Below are positions 17,301 to 27,159 of a DNA stretch of 64,000 nucleotides, piece after piece. The translations under genes and the position numbers were made by a program. Where the stretch lies: positions 186,001 to 250,000 of the forward strand of contig JAJGOT010000750.1 of NCBI GenBank assembly GCA_022457155.1, written 5' to 3'. Source of the DNA: Cladopsammia gracilis. Taxonomy: Eukaryota > Cnidaria > Anthozoa > Scleractinia > Dendrophylliidae. The number at the start of each line of letters is the position of its first letter. Within the stretch, counting starts at the first letter, position 1. A model generated the notes under the pieces. The model ran no database searches. It was given only the letters and a program-made list of their open reading frames with translations, and was not told where the DNA came from.

Positions 17301-18309
17301 GAAGTTGACTCAAAATCTGAGAGAGAAGAAAAACATGGTCCTGCATGGAGAAAATTTGAAACTTTATCTTTCCCTGGGAATGAAACTGAAAAAGGTGAGA
17401 AGAGGGATTGCTTTTCGGGAAGAAGCATTTATGAAATCATACATTGACAAAAACACGAAATTGAGAATGACCGCGAAGAATGCATTTGAAAAAGAGTTCT
17501 TCAAGTTGATGAATAATTCAGTTTTCGGGAAGACAATGGAGAATGTGCGAAAGAGAGTTTGCATTGAATTGGTGAAAGATGCTGAAAGAGCAGAGAAACT
17601 GGTTAACAAGCCAAACTTTGCTGATTTGCAAATTTTTGATGAATTTCTGATTGCGGTGAAGATGAGGAAAACTCAGATTGTTATGAATAAACCAGTTTAT
17701 GTGGGAATGTCCATCCTGGATTTGTCGAAAACTTTGATGTATGACTTTCACTATAATTATGCGAAGAAAAAGTGGAAAGATCTCCAAGTGCTTTACACGG
17801 ACACAGATTCGCTAGTTTATGAAATTGGAACAGACGATTTCTTTGCTGACATTGCGGATGATGTGAAAGAGCGTTTCGACATAAATGACTTTCCCAAAGA
17901 TCATCCCGCTGTTTTGAACGGGCTGTCAATTGTGAAAGAAAACAAGAAAAAGATTGGGTTGATGAAAGATGAATGTGGTGGGAAAATCATAAAAGAGTTT
18001 GTGGCATTGAGGCCAAAACTTTATGCTTTCCTGCTGGATGAAGGAAAAGAAGAAAAGAAAGCAAAAGGAGTGAAGAAATGTGTAATCAAAAAGCAGTTGC
18101 GGTTTGAAAACTTCATGAAGTGCTTGAAAGAAGAAGGAAATGAAATTCGAAAGCAAAATGTGATTCGCAGCAGACAACATCATCTTTTCACAGAAACAAT
18201 GGAGAAGATTGCGTTGTCTTCCAATGACGACAAGTTGGTGGTGTTGGAGAATGGAATTAACACGTTTGCGAGGGGGCATTGGAGATTGAGAGAAAGTACA
18301 GCTTTTTAA
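14374..18309 (+). pseudogene. Protein-primed family B DNA polymerase with N-terminal SAP-like motif, two nonsense lesions
   Basis: About 1311 codons in one frame from ATG 14374, interrupted by TAA 15553-15555 and by TGA 16897-16899, the latter at a position where the family has Trp. In order: a SAP-like motif (residues ~1-32), a C2H2-like finger (FFCKRCINSF...HRSTC, ~15586), exonuclease I DFES near residue 456, an HNH/zinc block (CWLCQGEF...VRDHCHFTGKFRGAAH), exonuclease II NLANYDSHLF, a Cys-rich CGKCESCKPGDC insertion (~685), exonuclease III region [16 protein letters not shown], motif A YLDANNLYG (~902), motif B KLMNNSVFGK (~1043) and motif C YTDTDSLVY (~1140). It would replicate the linear viral genome from a terminal protein. 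The divergent HTH gene may regulate it. Confidence 0.92.
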
Positions 18310-18337
18310 GAGAATTTTTTTTCCTCCAGGGAATAGT

Positions 18338-18763
18338 AGATGAGAATCGCCGATACCGGTGGAATCCGAGGCCACCTTAATTCAAACGTATTCGAAATTG
18401 ACGAAAAACATATGTAACATGTTGCAATTGGTGAAACATGTTGCAATTGGTGGAAATGTGGGGAATTGAAGGGAACAATGGGAAGTGGAACTTGGAAATG
18501 TTTGTGGAGATTTGAGGGGATGTGAGAGACTGGAAGAAAAAATGAAGTTGTGTGGGAAAAGTTGGAAGTGAAGTTGTGTGGGAAATCATGGGAAAAAGTT
18601 AGAAGTGAAACGTGTGGAGTTTTTGGGGGGATGATGTTACGTGAGAAATGAGGGGAAGAAAGTGGAAGCAGTTGTGCTGGATTGAAAGGGAAGAATCAAT
18701 GATTTTTACGTTAAAATTAAGGTGGCCGAGGATTGCACCGGTATCGGCGATTCTCATCTACTA
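18338..18763. repeat. Terminal inverted structure, candidate right end of the viral element
   Basis: The ~49-bp sequence starting AGTAGATGAGAATCGCCGAT (18338) recurs inverted at 18716-18763 with two mismatches. The outer base pairs are AG...CT, as in Polinton termini, and host repeat sequence begins right after 18765. AAT flanks both sides, so an independent MITE with a 3-bp duplication is the alternative. Between the arms the sequence is GGAAGTGGAA-rich and non-coding. Confidence 0.75.
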
Positions 18764-18765
18764 AT

Positions 18766-19000
18766 TTTTGACAAACATAAACTGTATTTTATTCGGATAC
18801 TAGTGGTACTAGTTATTCTAGAAAGAGAAAAGTTGTTTTTGTGAACTTTTGTACGGTCTATAAAAATGTACTGTGCAGACGGTCGCGTAATACTGTGTTT
18901 GAGAATTGCTAAAATTGAAAATAGCCCGTTCGTCAATCTTAATTCTTGTGCTTCCAACCTTTCACCTTAGTTAAGTTTCACCTTAGTTACGTTTCACCTT
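18766..19000 (+). repeat. Dispersed host repeat R1 (truncated copy)
   Basis: The sequence from TTTTTGACAAACATAAACTG through the GTGCAGACGGTCGCG region to AATTCTTGTGCTTCC matches copies at 29870-30571 (inverted) and 59500-59805. It begins abruptly at the viral end, consistent with insertion of the virus into an R1 copy. Three TTTCACCTTAGTTA units follow at 18960-19000, and the GCGACGCTGTTAGGC string at its far end recurs at 61779. Confidence 0.8.
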
Positions 19001-19002
19001 AG

Positions 19003-20279
19003 TTAAGCTTGTTCAAAGTGCGACGCTGTTAGGCTTGGGCTATGTATATATATTATCGCTTCATTGCTGCAACACAGCTCTTCATGCTTCGCTAGGGATG
19101 CTTCATCATAGAAATGATTGAGACAATGGAGCCAAAAATGTTTACCATTAGCGTGATGATTAACTTGAGCAGATAAGAGACGACTCAGACTGTTAACAAC
19201 AGCATAATGTTGGATTCCGTCTTTCTCAAAAAGAAGCAGGGTTATATGGTTCGGGCGTTTGTGCTTGGAAATTCTCAGGGGATGAACCACTGATTCATAA
19301 CCGAGAACATTCACGGCAATGCTTGGATTCAGTCTTTCAAAATGATCTATCTCCTTCAGGGATGTTGGGAAAACAATTCCAGTCCAGGCTTGGGCTTTTA
19401 ATTTTCTTGTGACTCTTTCAGGATGATCTTCACAAGGATTAAGAGCCCTTGCAGTTGCCCATTTAAAGCATTGCTCATCATTATTTCGCATATTAGTAAG
19501 AGCCTTTTTATCGGCAAGGAATTGAGGAAGAGGAATATAAGTGCTCCCACCAAGCGGTTTGAAGTCAACTAAATGCAATTCCAAATGATTTACGCGAACA
19601 AACTGCCAGTTAGAACCCCTCATTTGAAACGTTGCAATGTTTTTAAGGATGGCGGCTATCATTTGATTTAAAAGAGCGGTTAAATCCGTTGCTTCTAAAT
19701 TTATCTCTATCCCTGAATGAAATGAAATTTCAATTATTTCCCCAGTTTGTAAATTCTGGCTTTTCATTCGACAGGATAGAATCAGTTTAATTTTAGTACC
19801 TTGATTAGCCTTGAGAATATTTAGAAGTTGACCAGAAACTTGTTGAAAATAATCTCTTGGAGACAGTCACTTCACGCCTTCAAAGATGAATTGACGAGCA
19901 AACTTTTCCAAAGCTGAAGGGCCGTCTTGGACGTTAATTTGCGGCTGATATAAACTGTCAACTTTGCGTTGAAAACCAGTTATCATATTTGAAGCTTTCC
20001 TTGCAATATTTTGGGTGCGGCTTTTAACCAATTCCACCATGAAAGGAAAGTATTTTGAATTGTTTCCAATATTTGAGGCCGCGTAGGAGGCCAGGCTGCC
20101 ACGGCGGTCTGAGGTTGATATGGAGTTGGGGAAAGAACTGGTGTTTCGATATGCGGTGACGAATCAAGAATATTGGAAGATGCATTAATTAAACGTATTA
20201 AATCAGCCTTTGTTCTAGCGCGACATCGGCCAGGGATTTGTCGCTCTTTCGCTATTTGTCTTAATTCTTTTACTTGCAT
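19003..20279 (-). pseudogene. Polinton PolB N-terminal fragment (second lineage), truncated
   Basis: Starts at ATG 20279 with a SAP-like motif (MQVKELRQIAKERQIPGRC). Frames change near 19985 and a TGA lies at 19867-19869. The following 255 codons (19003-19767) carry the conserved pre-exonuclease region: LELHLVDFKPLGGSTYIPLP, NNDEQCFKWATARAL, a HFERLNPSIAVNVLGYE block and a finger-like CLNHFYDEASLAKHEELCC. It ends before exonuclease I, where host repeat sequence begins at ~19000. It is clearly related to the 27160 copy (near 50% identity by eye) and less to the 14374 polymerase, so it marks an independent Polinton insertion. Confidence 0.85.
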
Positions 20280-20416
20280 ATGTTCCGTTTTTAAATGGGA
20301 AATATAATTTTTTTATTTTAAGCTATCTTAACAGTTTCCCACGCGGGTGGCAGACATTGTTACAAATCACGCAACATAGCAGATCAATAAAAAAGGCAAA
20401 ACTGTTGGCCAACAGA

Positions 20417-20476
20417 ACCTCTCAAGGGAACACTCTCCTTCCACCACTTCTCCCCCACCCCGTTCCCTTGAGAGGT
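20417..20476. other. Perfect 15-bp hairpin upstream of PolB fragment 2
   Basis: ACCTCTCAAGGGAAC at 20417-20431 pairs with GTTCCCTTGAGAGGT at 20462-20476 around a C-rich loop and is followed by T8. It lies upstream of the PolB fragment start, outside any gene. Function is unknown. Confidence 0.8.
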
Positions 20477-20479
20477 TTT

Positions 20480-21071
20480 TTTTCATTTTTTTGCCTCTTT
20501 GAGGCTCTTTACCCACCACCTCCTCACCATCTGTTTATGGCTCTACACTTTATTATATTATACCACTTCGAAGCGGTCATCGGCCTACAGTATATATATC
20601 ATAACCGCGGGGGTTTTTAGCTATGATATGTATACCGGGTGATTGGTAGGGATGAAATAGAAAGCTCCCGCTTTTTCTAACTATTTCATATCCTACTCGC
20701 CACCGATACAATATATGGTGCGAAAAACTCTTATATATAGATCGAAACTACCGTGCTTTCACATGTGGTAACTCTTCTAAGGACGCGTATACGCAAACAA
20801 GGATCTAAAACACAAGCAAATCACTAAGTAATTTTATGCAATGCATAAAATTAAAACCAAAACTGTTTAAACATTCAACATGAAAACCAATTTTTAAAAA
20901 TAAACATTTCTCACGTGGAGAATCAATATTGAAAAATATCAACCAATCAGAAGGTGGATGATGCATCATTCAGTTATGTATGTTTGGTGATTAATAATAA
21001 CATAAGAACAGTTTCTCACGCGGAAGAAAAATTATTTTTGATTCATCCTTTCCAATATCAATCAACAAGGA
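20480..21071. other. Non-coding stretch with a small dyad
   Basis: No supported gene. GTAGGGATGAAATAG (~20647) and CTATTTCATATCCTAC (~20681) form a short stem, followed by AT-rich sequence with repeated CATTCA and ATTTTTAA strings. Confidence 0.6.
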
Positions 21072-21670
21072 GTAGATAGAAAACGATGACTCTGAGCCAA
21101 ACAAGAAATTTCCCAAGCCCCCAGCTTTGTGAAATCTCTGGAGAAAACTCGCAGAAAGCAAAAACCCAGTGAAGCTAATTCAATGCGTGTGAAATGAAAC
21201 CGCGGAAATATTAGGGAATTTATTTAATGCTAATGCTAAAGCTAATGCTAACACTAAAGCGAAGCGGTTTGGTTAGACTCTGAATTATCGTTAAAATCAA
21301 GGGATATCAAATGAAACCGCAGAATATTTAGGAAATTTATTTAATGCTCGAAGCGGTTTTGGTTACTGACTCTGAATTATCATTAAAATCAAGGGATATC
21401 AAATGACACTTTCATGTGTTATTTGATGTACTTTCTGGGACATCGATGTGACATTTTTTACATCACCGCTAAAGTCAGCGGTGCTGATTTTTTTTACTTC
21501 GTTTGAAAAAAAACATCACCGCTAAAGTTTAGCGGTTTTTTCATTTTTTATAACGTTGAGGGGTAAATTTAGCGGTTGGGGAAGTTGCTTTCTGGGTTTT
21601 CTCTGAATTTCACAAAGCTGGGGGCTTGGGAAATTTCTTGTTTGGCTCAGAGTCATCGTTTTCTGTCTAC
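21072..21670. repeat. 600-bp fold-back element with ~90-bp arms
   Basis: GTAGATAGAAAACGATGACT (21072) and the following string through CCCAAGCCCCCAGCTTTGTG recur inverted, ending at 21670, with few mismatches. The interior has a duplicated block (AAATGAAACCGC...GAAGCGGTTT...GGGATATCAAATGA, 21191 and 21310), GCTAATGCTAAA units, and CATCACCGCTAAAGT pairs at 21463 and 21516. No ORF. The arm motif CCAAGCCCCCAGCT is shared with the fold-back at 26577-26905. Confidence 0.9.
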
Positions 21671-22284
21671 TTATCTCTCTCCCGACTTTTTGGCCACGTC
21701 CATGACAAATTTGCTAAGCCAATAATTCAAACTCAATGCGTCCGTTTCTTCAATACGAGCAGAAAGTGACAAAATCTTGTGTAAATCATAGTCCTTAAAC
21801 TTTCCTCTCGAATCTCAGAGAACGGGAACTTGAACCGTCCGAGAAGTTTACCAGTCGTAGAAAATGGATGTTGCCCATTTGTTTTTTATATTTCGTTGAC
21901 GGGGGAATAGCTTTATCGACTAGATATTCTTCTTCGACAACCGTTGTAGCTTCCCTAAACCGAGACGCTTCTGCTTCGCACATGGTCTCATACCAAATGG
22001 CGAAACACAACAAGCTCAAGAAAATTATGCATGTGACGGCATTTGAAAAGGACAAAGCCATAAAAAAAACTAACACTGAATAAGTCTGTATTGTTTCATT
22101 TGAGAAGCCAGATAAAAAACTCGTGCTTCGGGTTTGATCGAGGGAAGACACTTGAAGGGATAGATGAGAGGGCCCAACAGGAAAATGGGACACGTTATTG
22201 AGACTTATATAACGGAGTAACTGGTTAGCTTTCAGTTACAGTAAGGGGTAGTAGTTTATATAGTTAAATTTAGGACTAAGCAAC
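21671..22284. other. Non-coding stretch, no supported gene
   Basis: A 132-codon minus-strand frame (21795-22193) has a hydrophobic segment and begins MSHFPVGPSHLS. Nothing identifies it as a gene: there is no recognisable domain, splice site or partner. I leave it unassigned. Confidence 0.4.
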
Positions 22285-22365
22285 CCGAGAAGCTAGGTGG
22301 TACAGTGGTACGGCAGGCTATGTAAGCCTAAGCCTAGCTGAGGTCACAGGTTCAATGGCCCAATT
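22285..22365 (+). repeat. tRNA-like Pol III promoter, probable SINE head
   Basis: GCTAGGTGGTACAGTGGTAC resembles a tRNA A box and D-loop, and GGTCACAGGTTCAATGGCC resembles the B box and T-arm at the expected spacing (~50 bp). No complete cloverleaf acceptor stem is seen, so a tRNA-derived SINE fragment is more likely than a working tRNA gene. Confidence 0.35.
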
Positions 22366-22558
22366 CACACTAGAAGACGGACAAATCGTCTGGACGGACA
22401 AGTCGTCCGACGATTTGTTCGTGTAATGTGAATTCTAGACGGATAACTCACCTTGTGTTGGTCATCGTAAATTCATATCTGAACGAACAAACAGACGATT
22501 TTGAAAGCAAAGGACCCGGCACTAACAGGCTTGGTTACCTTGCTTTAAGAAGAGAAAA

Positions 22559-23796
22559 ATGGCTGCCATCAAGTACATACGGAGTAGGCTTTTATTAAAC
22601 GGAAGAAAACGTCAACTCAGCGACGATTTCGTTTCGTTCCAGAGACCACTGACATCAAAGTGCGTACTCTTAGACCTAAGTAATTCAGTAACACCAGTTT
22701 TAGCTGCCAACACCGCTGTTTGTGTTGCCAAAGGTGACGACAAGACAAGGACGCCGGATGAAAAAAGAAATCAGCTGTGGTGGGAGCATGGATATTATCA
22801 CTGGAGTGATGCTCAGTTCAAGAAACGACTTCGTGTTACGGGAGAGACATTTGGTTTATCCTGGCTGCTGTTGTTAATGATATCAGCAAAGAAACTCCCC
22901 GTTTTAAGGAGCCAACTTCCCCAGAGCGTCAGCTCGGTCTCACACTTTATCGCTTAGGTCATGGGTGTTCATACACAACTGTTGGCGACCTATTTGGTGT
23001 TGCCCCATCGACTGCTTGTACAATATTTAACCGTGTAATCAGAGTTATCATACGCGAATTGTATGATTTGTTTGTAGTGCTACCAACAAACGAAGAAGAG
23101 TGGAAAGCAGAACTCACTTCGTTTCTGGAAGATTGGGAATTTCCAAGTGTAGAAGCATGGGACGGTTTTCACGTCTACATAAACAGCAATTTAAAGAACT
23201 TTTTCAGCTTCAAAAAGCGTTATTCAGTCACCAATATGGGTCTCATAGGTTCAAACAAACGATTTCTTTGGGCTGGTGTTGGTGCACCTGGATCAATGCA
23301 CGACTCAACTCTTCTACAGTCCTCAGACATTTTCAATTCCATTGAAGCAGGACACTGTCTTCCCCACCAAGTTCTGACTTTACCTGGTTATGGTGAAATT
23401 CCCTTTGCAACAGTTGGTGATGCTGCCTTTCCACCTAGGTCGTGGTTGCTAAAAGCATTTCCGGACTCCACCAAAGATGTAAAGGAGAAAAACTTTAATG
23501 CAAAGTTAAGATCTGCAAGAGTTGTGCCCGAGCATGCCTATGGCATGCTCAAAGGAAGGTGGCGAATTTTGTACAAAAAAACGGAATGTAGGCGATCAAA
23601 CATTAAGGTTATTATAATGGCTTGTATTGCATTACATAACATATGCATAAATAGAAACGACCCTTGTAATCCAAGGTGGAGACTTGAAGTAAATAAGCTT
23701 CATCTTGTCAGGAGGCGCACGAAGAGAACCCAAGATAAAAGGATTGCTCAAGAAATAAGGCTAAGGATTGCAGGATGGTTGTGGTCGTTACATTAA
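22559..23796 (+). pseudogene. PIF/Harbinger (DDE_Tnp_4 / HARBI1-like) transposase, frameshifted
   Basis: The N-terminal part (22559 to ~22855) contains the WWEHGYYHWSDAQFKKRLRV region. A frameshift near 22855 leads into the frame ending 23796. That frame has the HTH part (TLYRLGHGCSYTTVGDLFGV) and the catalytic domain: first Asp in EAWDGFH, second in GSMHDSTLL, then GDAAFPPRSWLLKAFP, VVPEHAYGMLKGRWRIL with the Glu, and CIALHNICI. These match HARBI1-type nucleases. The transposase excises and inserts the element with help from the Myb-like partner at 24819. Apart from the one shift, the core is well kept. Confidence 0.88.
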
Positions 23797-24818
23797 TAAC
23801 AAATACCACCTTGAGCTTGACTCTTATCATTCAGAAAACACTGATTGTTTTTTGGAACAACCTACAGTAAATATCTTGAAAGATAGCTTATTAGAAGTTG
23901 CTGCTAGGAGAAAAGAAATGAGGGAAGTGAATGGAAGTAACACTGTACCCATGGAAACTCTTCATGTTGAGCTTTACAACCTTTCCTGTAATATTTTTCC
24001 ACTGTGTATGATCTTGTGTGAAATTCAGCATTGGATGATGAACAAAATTGAAACCAATATTTTCTTAGGCCGAAAATTCCCCCACCCCACACTGGTACAG
24101 TGTACTTCTCTCAGCTTGTAATAAATCCAATAAGCAAAATAAGAAATCCCAATACATCAAAGGTTACATTACAAGGAGTTTAAATATTTGATTTCTTTTT
24201 TAATAAAACAGGAACAAAACCCTTTTACAACTGCACTGCAAGGGCTTTTTACATAACAACACCAATAAATAAGCTACATATATTAGTGGTAGATCCAAAC
24301 TGTATCATGAATGGGTGTCCTGGATTGAAAAAAGGGTAGGGGGATGTGAAAATGGTTCATTAAGAAAAACATGTTCACATGTTCTGCCCTTCATGCCTTA
24401 TTTTTTTTAAACATATGAGGGGCGGGGCCACGCAGGCCCCTCTCCTAGATCTGCCACTGTATATGTAAAAGTGCTACACCCATTTTGCAAACACATATGG
24501 GAACTGAGAATGTTCAATTGTTTTTTTAACATGGAGATAAAGAGTGCTTTTGTTACTTTTGCATGAACGCATCGATAAACAATTTTGCTTGCTTTTGTAT
24601 TACAACACTGTAAACTTTCTTTCTCCAACTATAACAATAACAAAAACGAAAATGTTTATTCAGAATAGGAAAATCCCAATTCAAAGTTTGCGGTTAATTG
24701 GGAAACTGTCATCTTGTCCTGGGTAAGTTTTCTGATCATTCATGGTGTTCCAATTCTCCTCCTGATCTCGATGACTCTGTAAGGAACTGCTTGCTCCATA
24801 AATGCTTGGTGAATATGT
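23797..24818. other. Internal non-coding part of the Harbinger element
   Basis: It lies between the convergent transposase and Myb-like genes. It is AT-rich with ATTAAGAAAAA and CCCCACCCCAC strings. No supported reading frame beyond the transposase tail; probably 3' untranslated regions of both genes. Confidence 0.6.
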
Positions 24819-25811
24819 CTATGGAGTTGATCTGCCAATAGCAGGGCGAGCCTGATATCCAGAAGATGGAGGCTGGTTTAATCCAGACTGAAGAAGCAGT
24901 TGAGCTATCATTAGCTCATGCTGTCGATTTGCCTGTGCTTGCTCCCTTTGAAATGCGAGAAACATTTCGTCCCTTTTTCTGTCTGCCTCCAATATGGCTG
25001 CAATTCTGTCATCATTCTTCTTTTCTTGCTGCGAGGAGCATTCCTGCATGCTTTGCACCATTTGCCACATTGCCGCTGTTTGAGTTTTAGGCATCCTGAA
25101 GCTTTTTTTGGTGGATTTGACTGTAATTTTAGTTTCATGTTTAGGTTTCTTTTCCTCGTTCTTCAAGGGTTTCTTCGCCTTTGGAGAATCGTCCTCACTT
25201 TCCGACTCTTCATCTTCTGCTTCCTTTGCATCTATCGTTGGGGTCGAATTAGTGGATCTGCGTTTAAGGTTTTCTCTGACTTTGCTGACGTTGCTGCTGG
25301 TAGAAGTGTTGTCGCTTAAGTCTTCCTCGCTGATGGACTCTTCATCACTAGATTCGTTACTACGTATGTCATCAGCCTTACTGCTCAGTGTCAACATACT
25401 GTCAACTCCTTCGGTAAAAATAGGATCAAGTAACACATACCAATCGGGGACTTCAGTGTCCTTTGCGCCCAAACCACTGCCTGAACGGATTTTGGAGTTA
25501 ATCTTTCTCCACTCTTGCTTAAACCATTTGAACTTCCGCCTCAGCTGATCTACAGATAAAGCAGAATCATCTAGGCCTCCGGGACCTTCCAACTCCAGCC
25601 GTAGCTCTTCACGAATCTTTTTGAACACACTCTCGTTTGAACTTTTCTTCAGAGCCATTGTTTCCAAAGTGAGGGCCCATGGTCGATCCCTATTCTCATT
25701 TGAGACCAAAACATTGGCAAATGACCGCAATTCCTGCTCAGACCAGGCCTTGTTTTTACGCTTTGCGTTTGATTTTCTCTTTCTCTGTACGGACGTCTTT
25801 CTATCCGCCAT
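24819..25811 (-). CDS. Harbinger-associated Myb/SANT-like DNA-binding protein
   Basis: About 330 residues from ATG 25811 (MADRKTSVQRKRKSNAKRK), preferred over an upstream Met because of its AAAATGGC context and nuclear-localisation-like start. Residues ~20-130 form a trihelix/SANT-like domain (KAWSEQELRSFANVLVS, RRKFKWFKQEWRKINSKI, DWYVLLDPIF). An acidic Ser-rich linker and a Lys-rich stretch follow, then a helical C-terminus (QKKNDDRIAAILEADRKRD-like) similar to the tail of Harbinger partner proteins. In this superfamily the Myb-like protein binds the termini and imports the transposase. The frame is intact, unlike the transposase. Confidence 0.8.
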   Translation of the reverse strand: MADRKTSVQRKRKSNAKRKNKAWSEQELRSFANVLVSNENRDRPWALTLETMALKKSSNESVFKKIREELRLELEGPGGLDDSALSVDQLRRKFKWFKQEWRKINSKIRSGSGLGAKDTEVPDWYVLLDPIFTEGVDSMLTLSSKADDIRSNESSDEESISEEDLSDNTSTSSNVSKVRENLKRRSTNSTPTIDAKEAEDEESESEDDSPKAKKPLKNEEKKPKHETKITVKSTKKSFRMPKTQTAAMWQMVQSMQECSSQQEKKNDDRIAAILEADRKRDEMFLAFQREQAQANRQHELMIAQLLLQSGLNQPPSSGYQARPAIGRSTP

Positions 25812-26402
25812 TTTGATTTTCCCATAAACCATCACTCCCTTTCCTAGTTCCATTCCCCTTAGCGAGTACTGGCACTGAGATACAACTATTTGTTCGTCTG
25901 GTGTGAATTTAAGTCGCACTTTGGACGACTTATCCGTCTAGACGAACAAATCGTCCTCGAAAAATCGTCTTAATAGACGGCCAAATAGACGGACAAAATC
26001 AGACGACTTTTACGTCGAAGCGGCCTCGTGCTCTCATTGCTTCTCGGTGTTTGGATGCCCCGATCAAACCCTCGCACTCGTTGTTGATCTATTACGTGAA
26101 ACTCCACGTTCCTGCAAATATAAAATTATTTTAAGTTCTGCCAAATTCGTAGCGTTAAAATTGCTTTTATTTTTCTGCTTTTACATTTTGAACCTGGAGT
26201 TACTAATAATTCGAGTTTCAAAGGCTTTAAGCAATGGAAAAAATATATGTTAACGGGAACTTGAAATAGCGACTCGCAGTTCGTACACTTGTAGTACGTG
26301 GCTCAGAACGGATGTCCGAACTTTGGCGGTTTGTTTACATCAAAAGTCACGTGACACTACACGTGAAATCTAGCGTCGAAAAGGCGAATTGCTTCAGTGG
26401 TA

Positions 26403-26505
26403 TTTGTAGAGTTGGCTATAAGCTTTGTTCACCTATTTTCCCCACTCAGCACGTGCTTCGCGGGGAGAATAGGTGATCAAAGCTTATAGCCAACTCTACA
26501 AATTG
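26403..26505. repeat. Hairpin element of about 100 bp
   Basis: TTTGTAGAGTTGGCTATAAG at 26403 is mirrored by CTTATAGCCAACTCTACAAA ending at 26505. The arms are about 40 bp, including CACCTATTTTCCCC / GGGAGAATAGGTG. The loop contains GCACGTGC. Confidence 0.9.
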
Positions 26506-26576
26506 ATTGACTCTATACATACTACTGGAAATAAGGCGTCAGTCTCGGAGAGCGCATCTGTGTCGTAAAGGCTTAA

Positions 26577-26905
26577 AAGTAGATATAAAAGGAGACTTGT
26601 GGGCCAACACACAAAAATCCAAAGCCCCCACCTTCTAAAAACTTTGAATTAGTGCAAAAAACCTCATTCCCTCACGCTAACTCTAACGCTAAAAGTTTTT
26701 AACTGTTAACTTTCAACGTAACACACTTGAAAAATCAAAATTAAAATAATTTAACGCTGATTTTTAACGTAACACAATCTTGTGTTATCCACTGTCCCAG
26801 AATCTCTAAGATAATGTGTTATTGTGTTACGTTAAATCTAACGATAGCTGGGGGCTTTGGATTTTGTGTGTTCGCCCACAAGTCTCCTTTTATATCTACT
26901 GCCGA
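26577..26905. repeat. 330-bp fold-back element upstream of PolB fragment 3
   Basis: GTAGATATAAAAGGAGACTT (26580) through CACAAAAATCCAAAGCCCCC is mirrored at 26848-26902. The inner part contains AACGCTAAAAGTTTTTAAC and ACGTAACACA strings in both orientations. It ends 255 bp before the PolB ATG at 27160. Confidence 0.9.
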
Positions 26906-27159
26906 TATGTTTGTTATCTTTCCATCTTTTCTTGTTTTGATGGATGATTTATTATTACGGATAGCATAAGCAAGTGTTGTTGGCCATACTTGGAAAGCAT
27001 CGAAAAGCATCTGCTGTATCTTTTATTGTTTAGTCCTTCAACAATAATTTCTTTAGGTTCATCCAACGTACGTTTTGATGAAGAAAACTTTTTTATCTAT
27101 CCATATCAATAGCTATGATTTCCACTTTCATTTTCTATATATATATTTTTTTATCTAAA

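Larger units (their letters stand above)
1..18765. mobile_element. Endogenous adintovirus / Polinton (Maverick)-type dsDNA virus, left end outside window
   Basis: A contiguous block of at least 18 genes contains the diagnostic set for adintoviruses and Polintons: retroviral-type integrase with chromodomain, protein-primed family B polymerase, A32-like packaging ATPase, adenain-type cysteine protease, hexon-like major capsid protein and penton-like minor capsid protein. Additional virion-type genes encode a PLA2 protein, a fibre-like protein and small basic proteins. The first reading frame is already open at base 3, so the element continues leftwards. On the right, the polymerase stops at 18309 and a terminal inverted structure meets a dispersed host repeat at about 18766, which suggests the right terminus is inside the window. 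About a dozen nonsense or frameshift lesions show that it is a fossil, but a young one, since several genes are intact. Confidence 0.9.
22370..26010. mobile_element. PIF/Harbinger DNA transposon, two genes
   Basis: A DDE transposase gene (rightward) and a Myb/SANT-like DNA-binding protein gene (leftward) converge, the standard PIF/Harbinger pair. Flanking sequences share GACGATTTGTTCGT and TAGACGGATAA strings in opposite orientation (22417-22450 and 25925-25960) amid repeated GACGGACAA / ATCGTC motifs. The exact termini and 3-bp target duplication could not be fixed by eye. Confidence 0.8.

Noticed and set aside
22285..22365. Functional tRNA gene
   Set aside because: A- and B-box-like strings are present, but no acceptor stem or proper anticodon arm could be drawn.
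26819..27010. 63-codon minus-strand frame next to PolB fragment 3
   Set aside because: Half of it is the right arm of the 26577-26905 fold-back. The rest is too short to identify.
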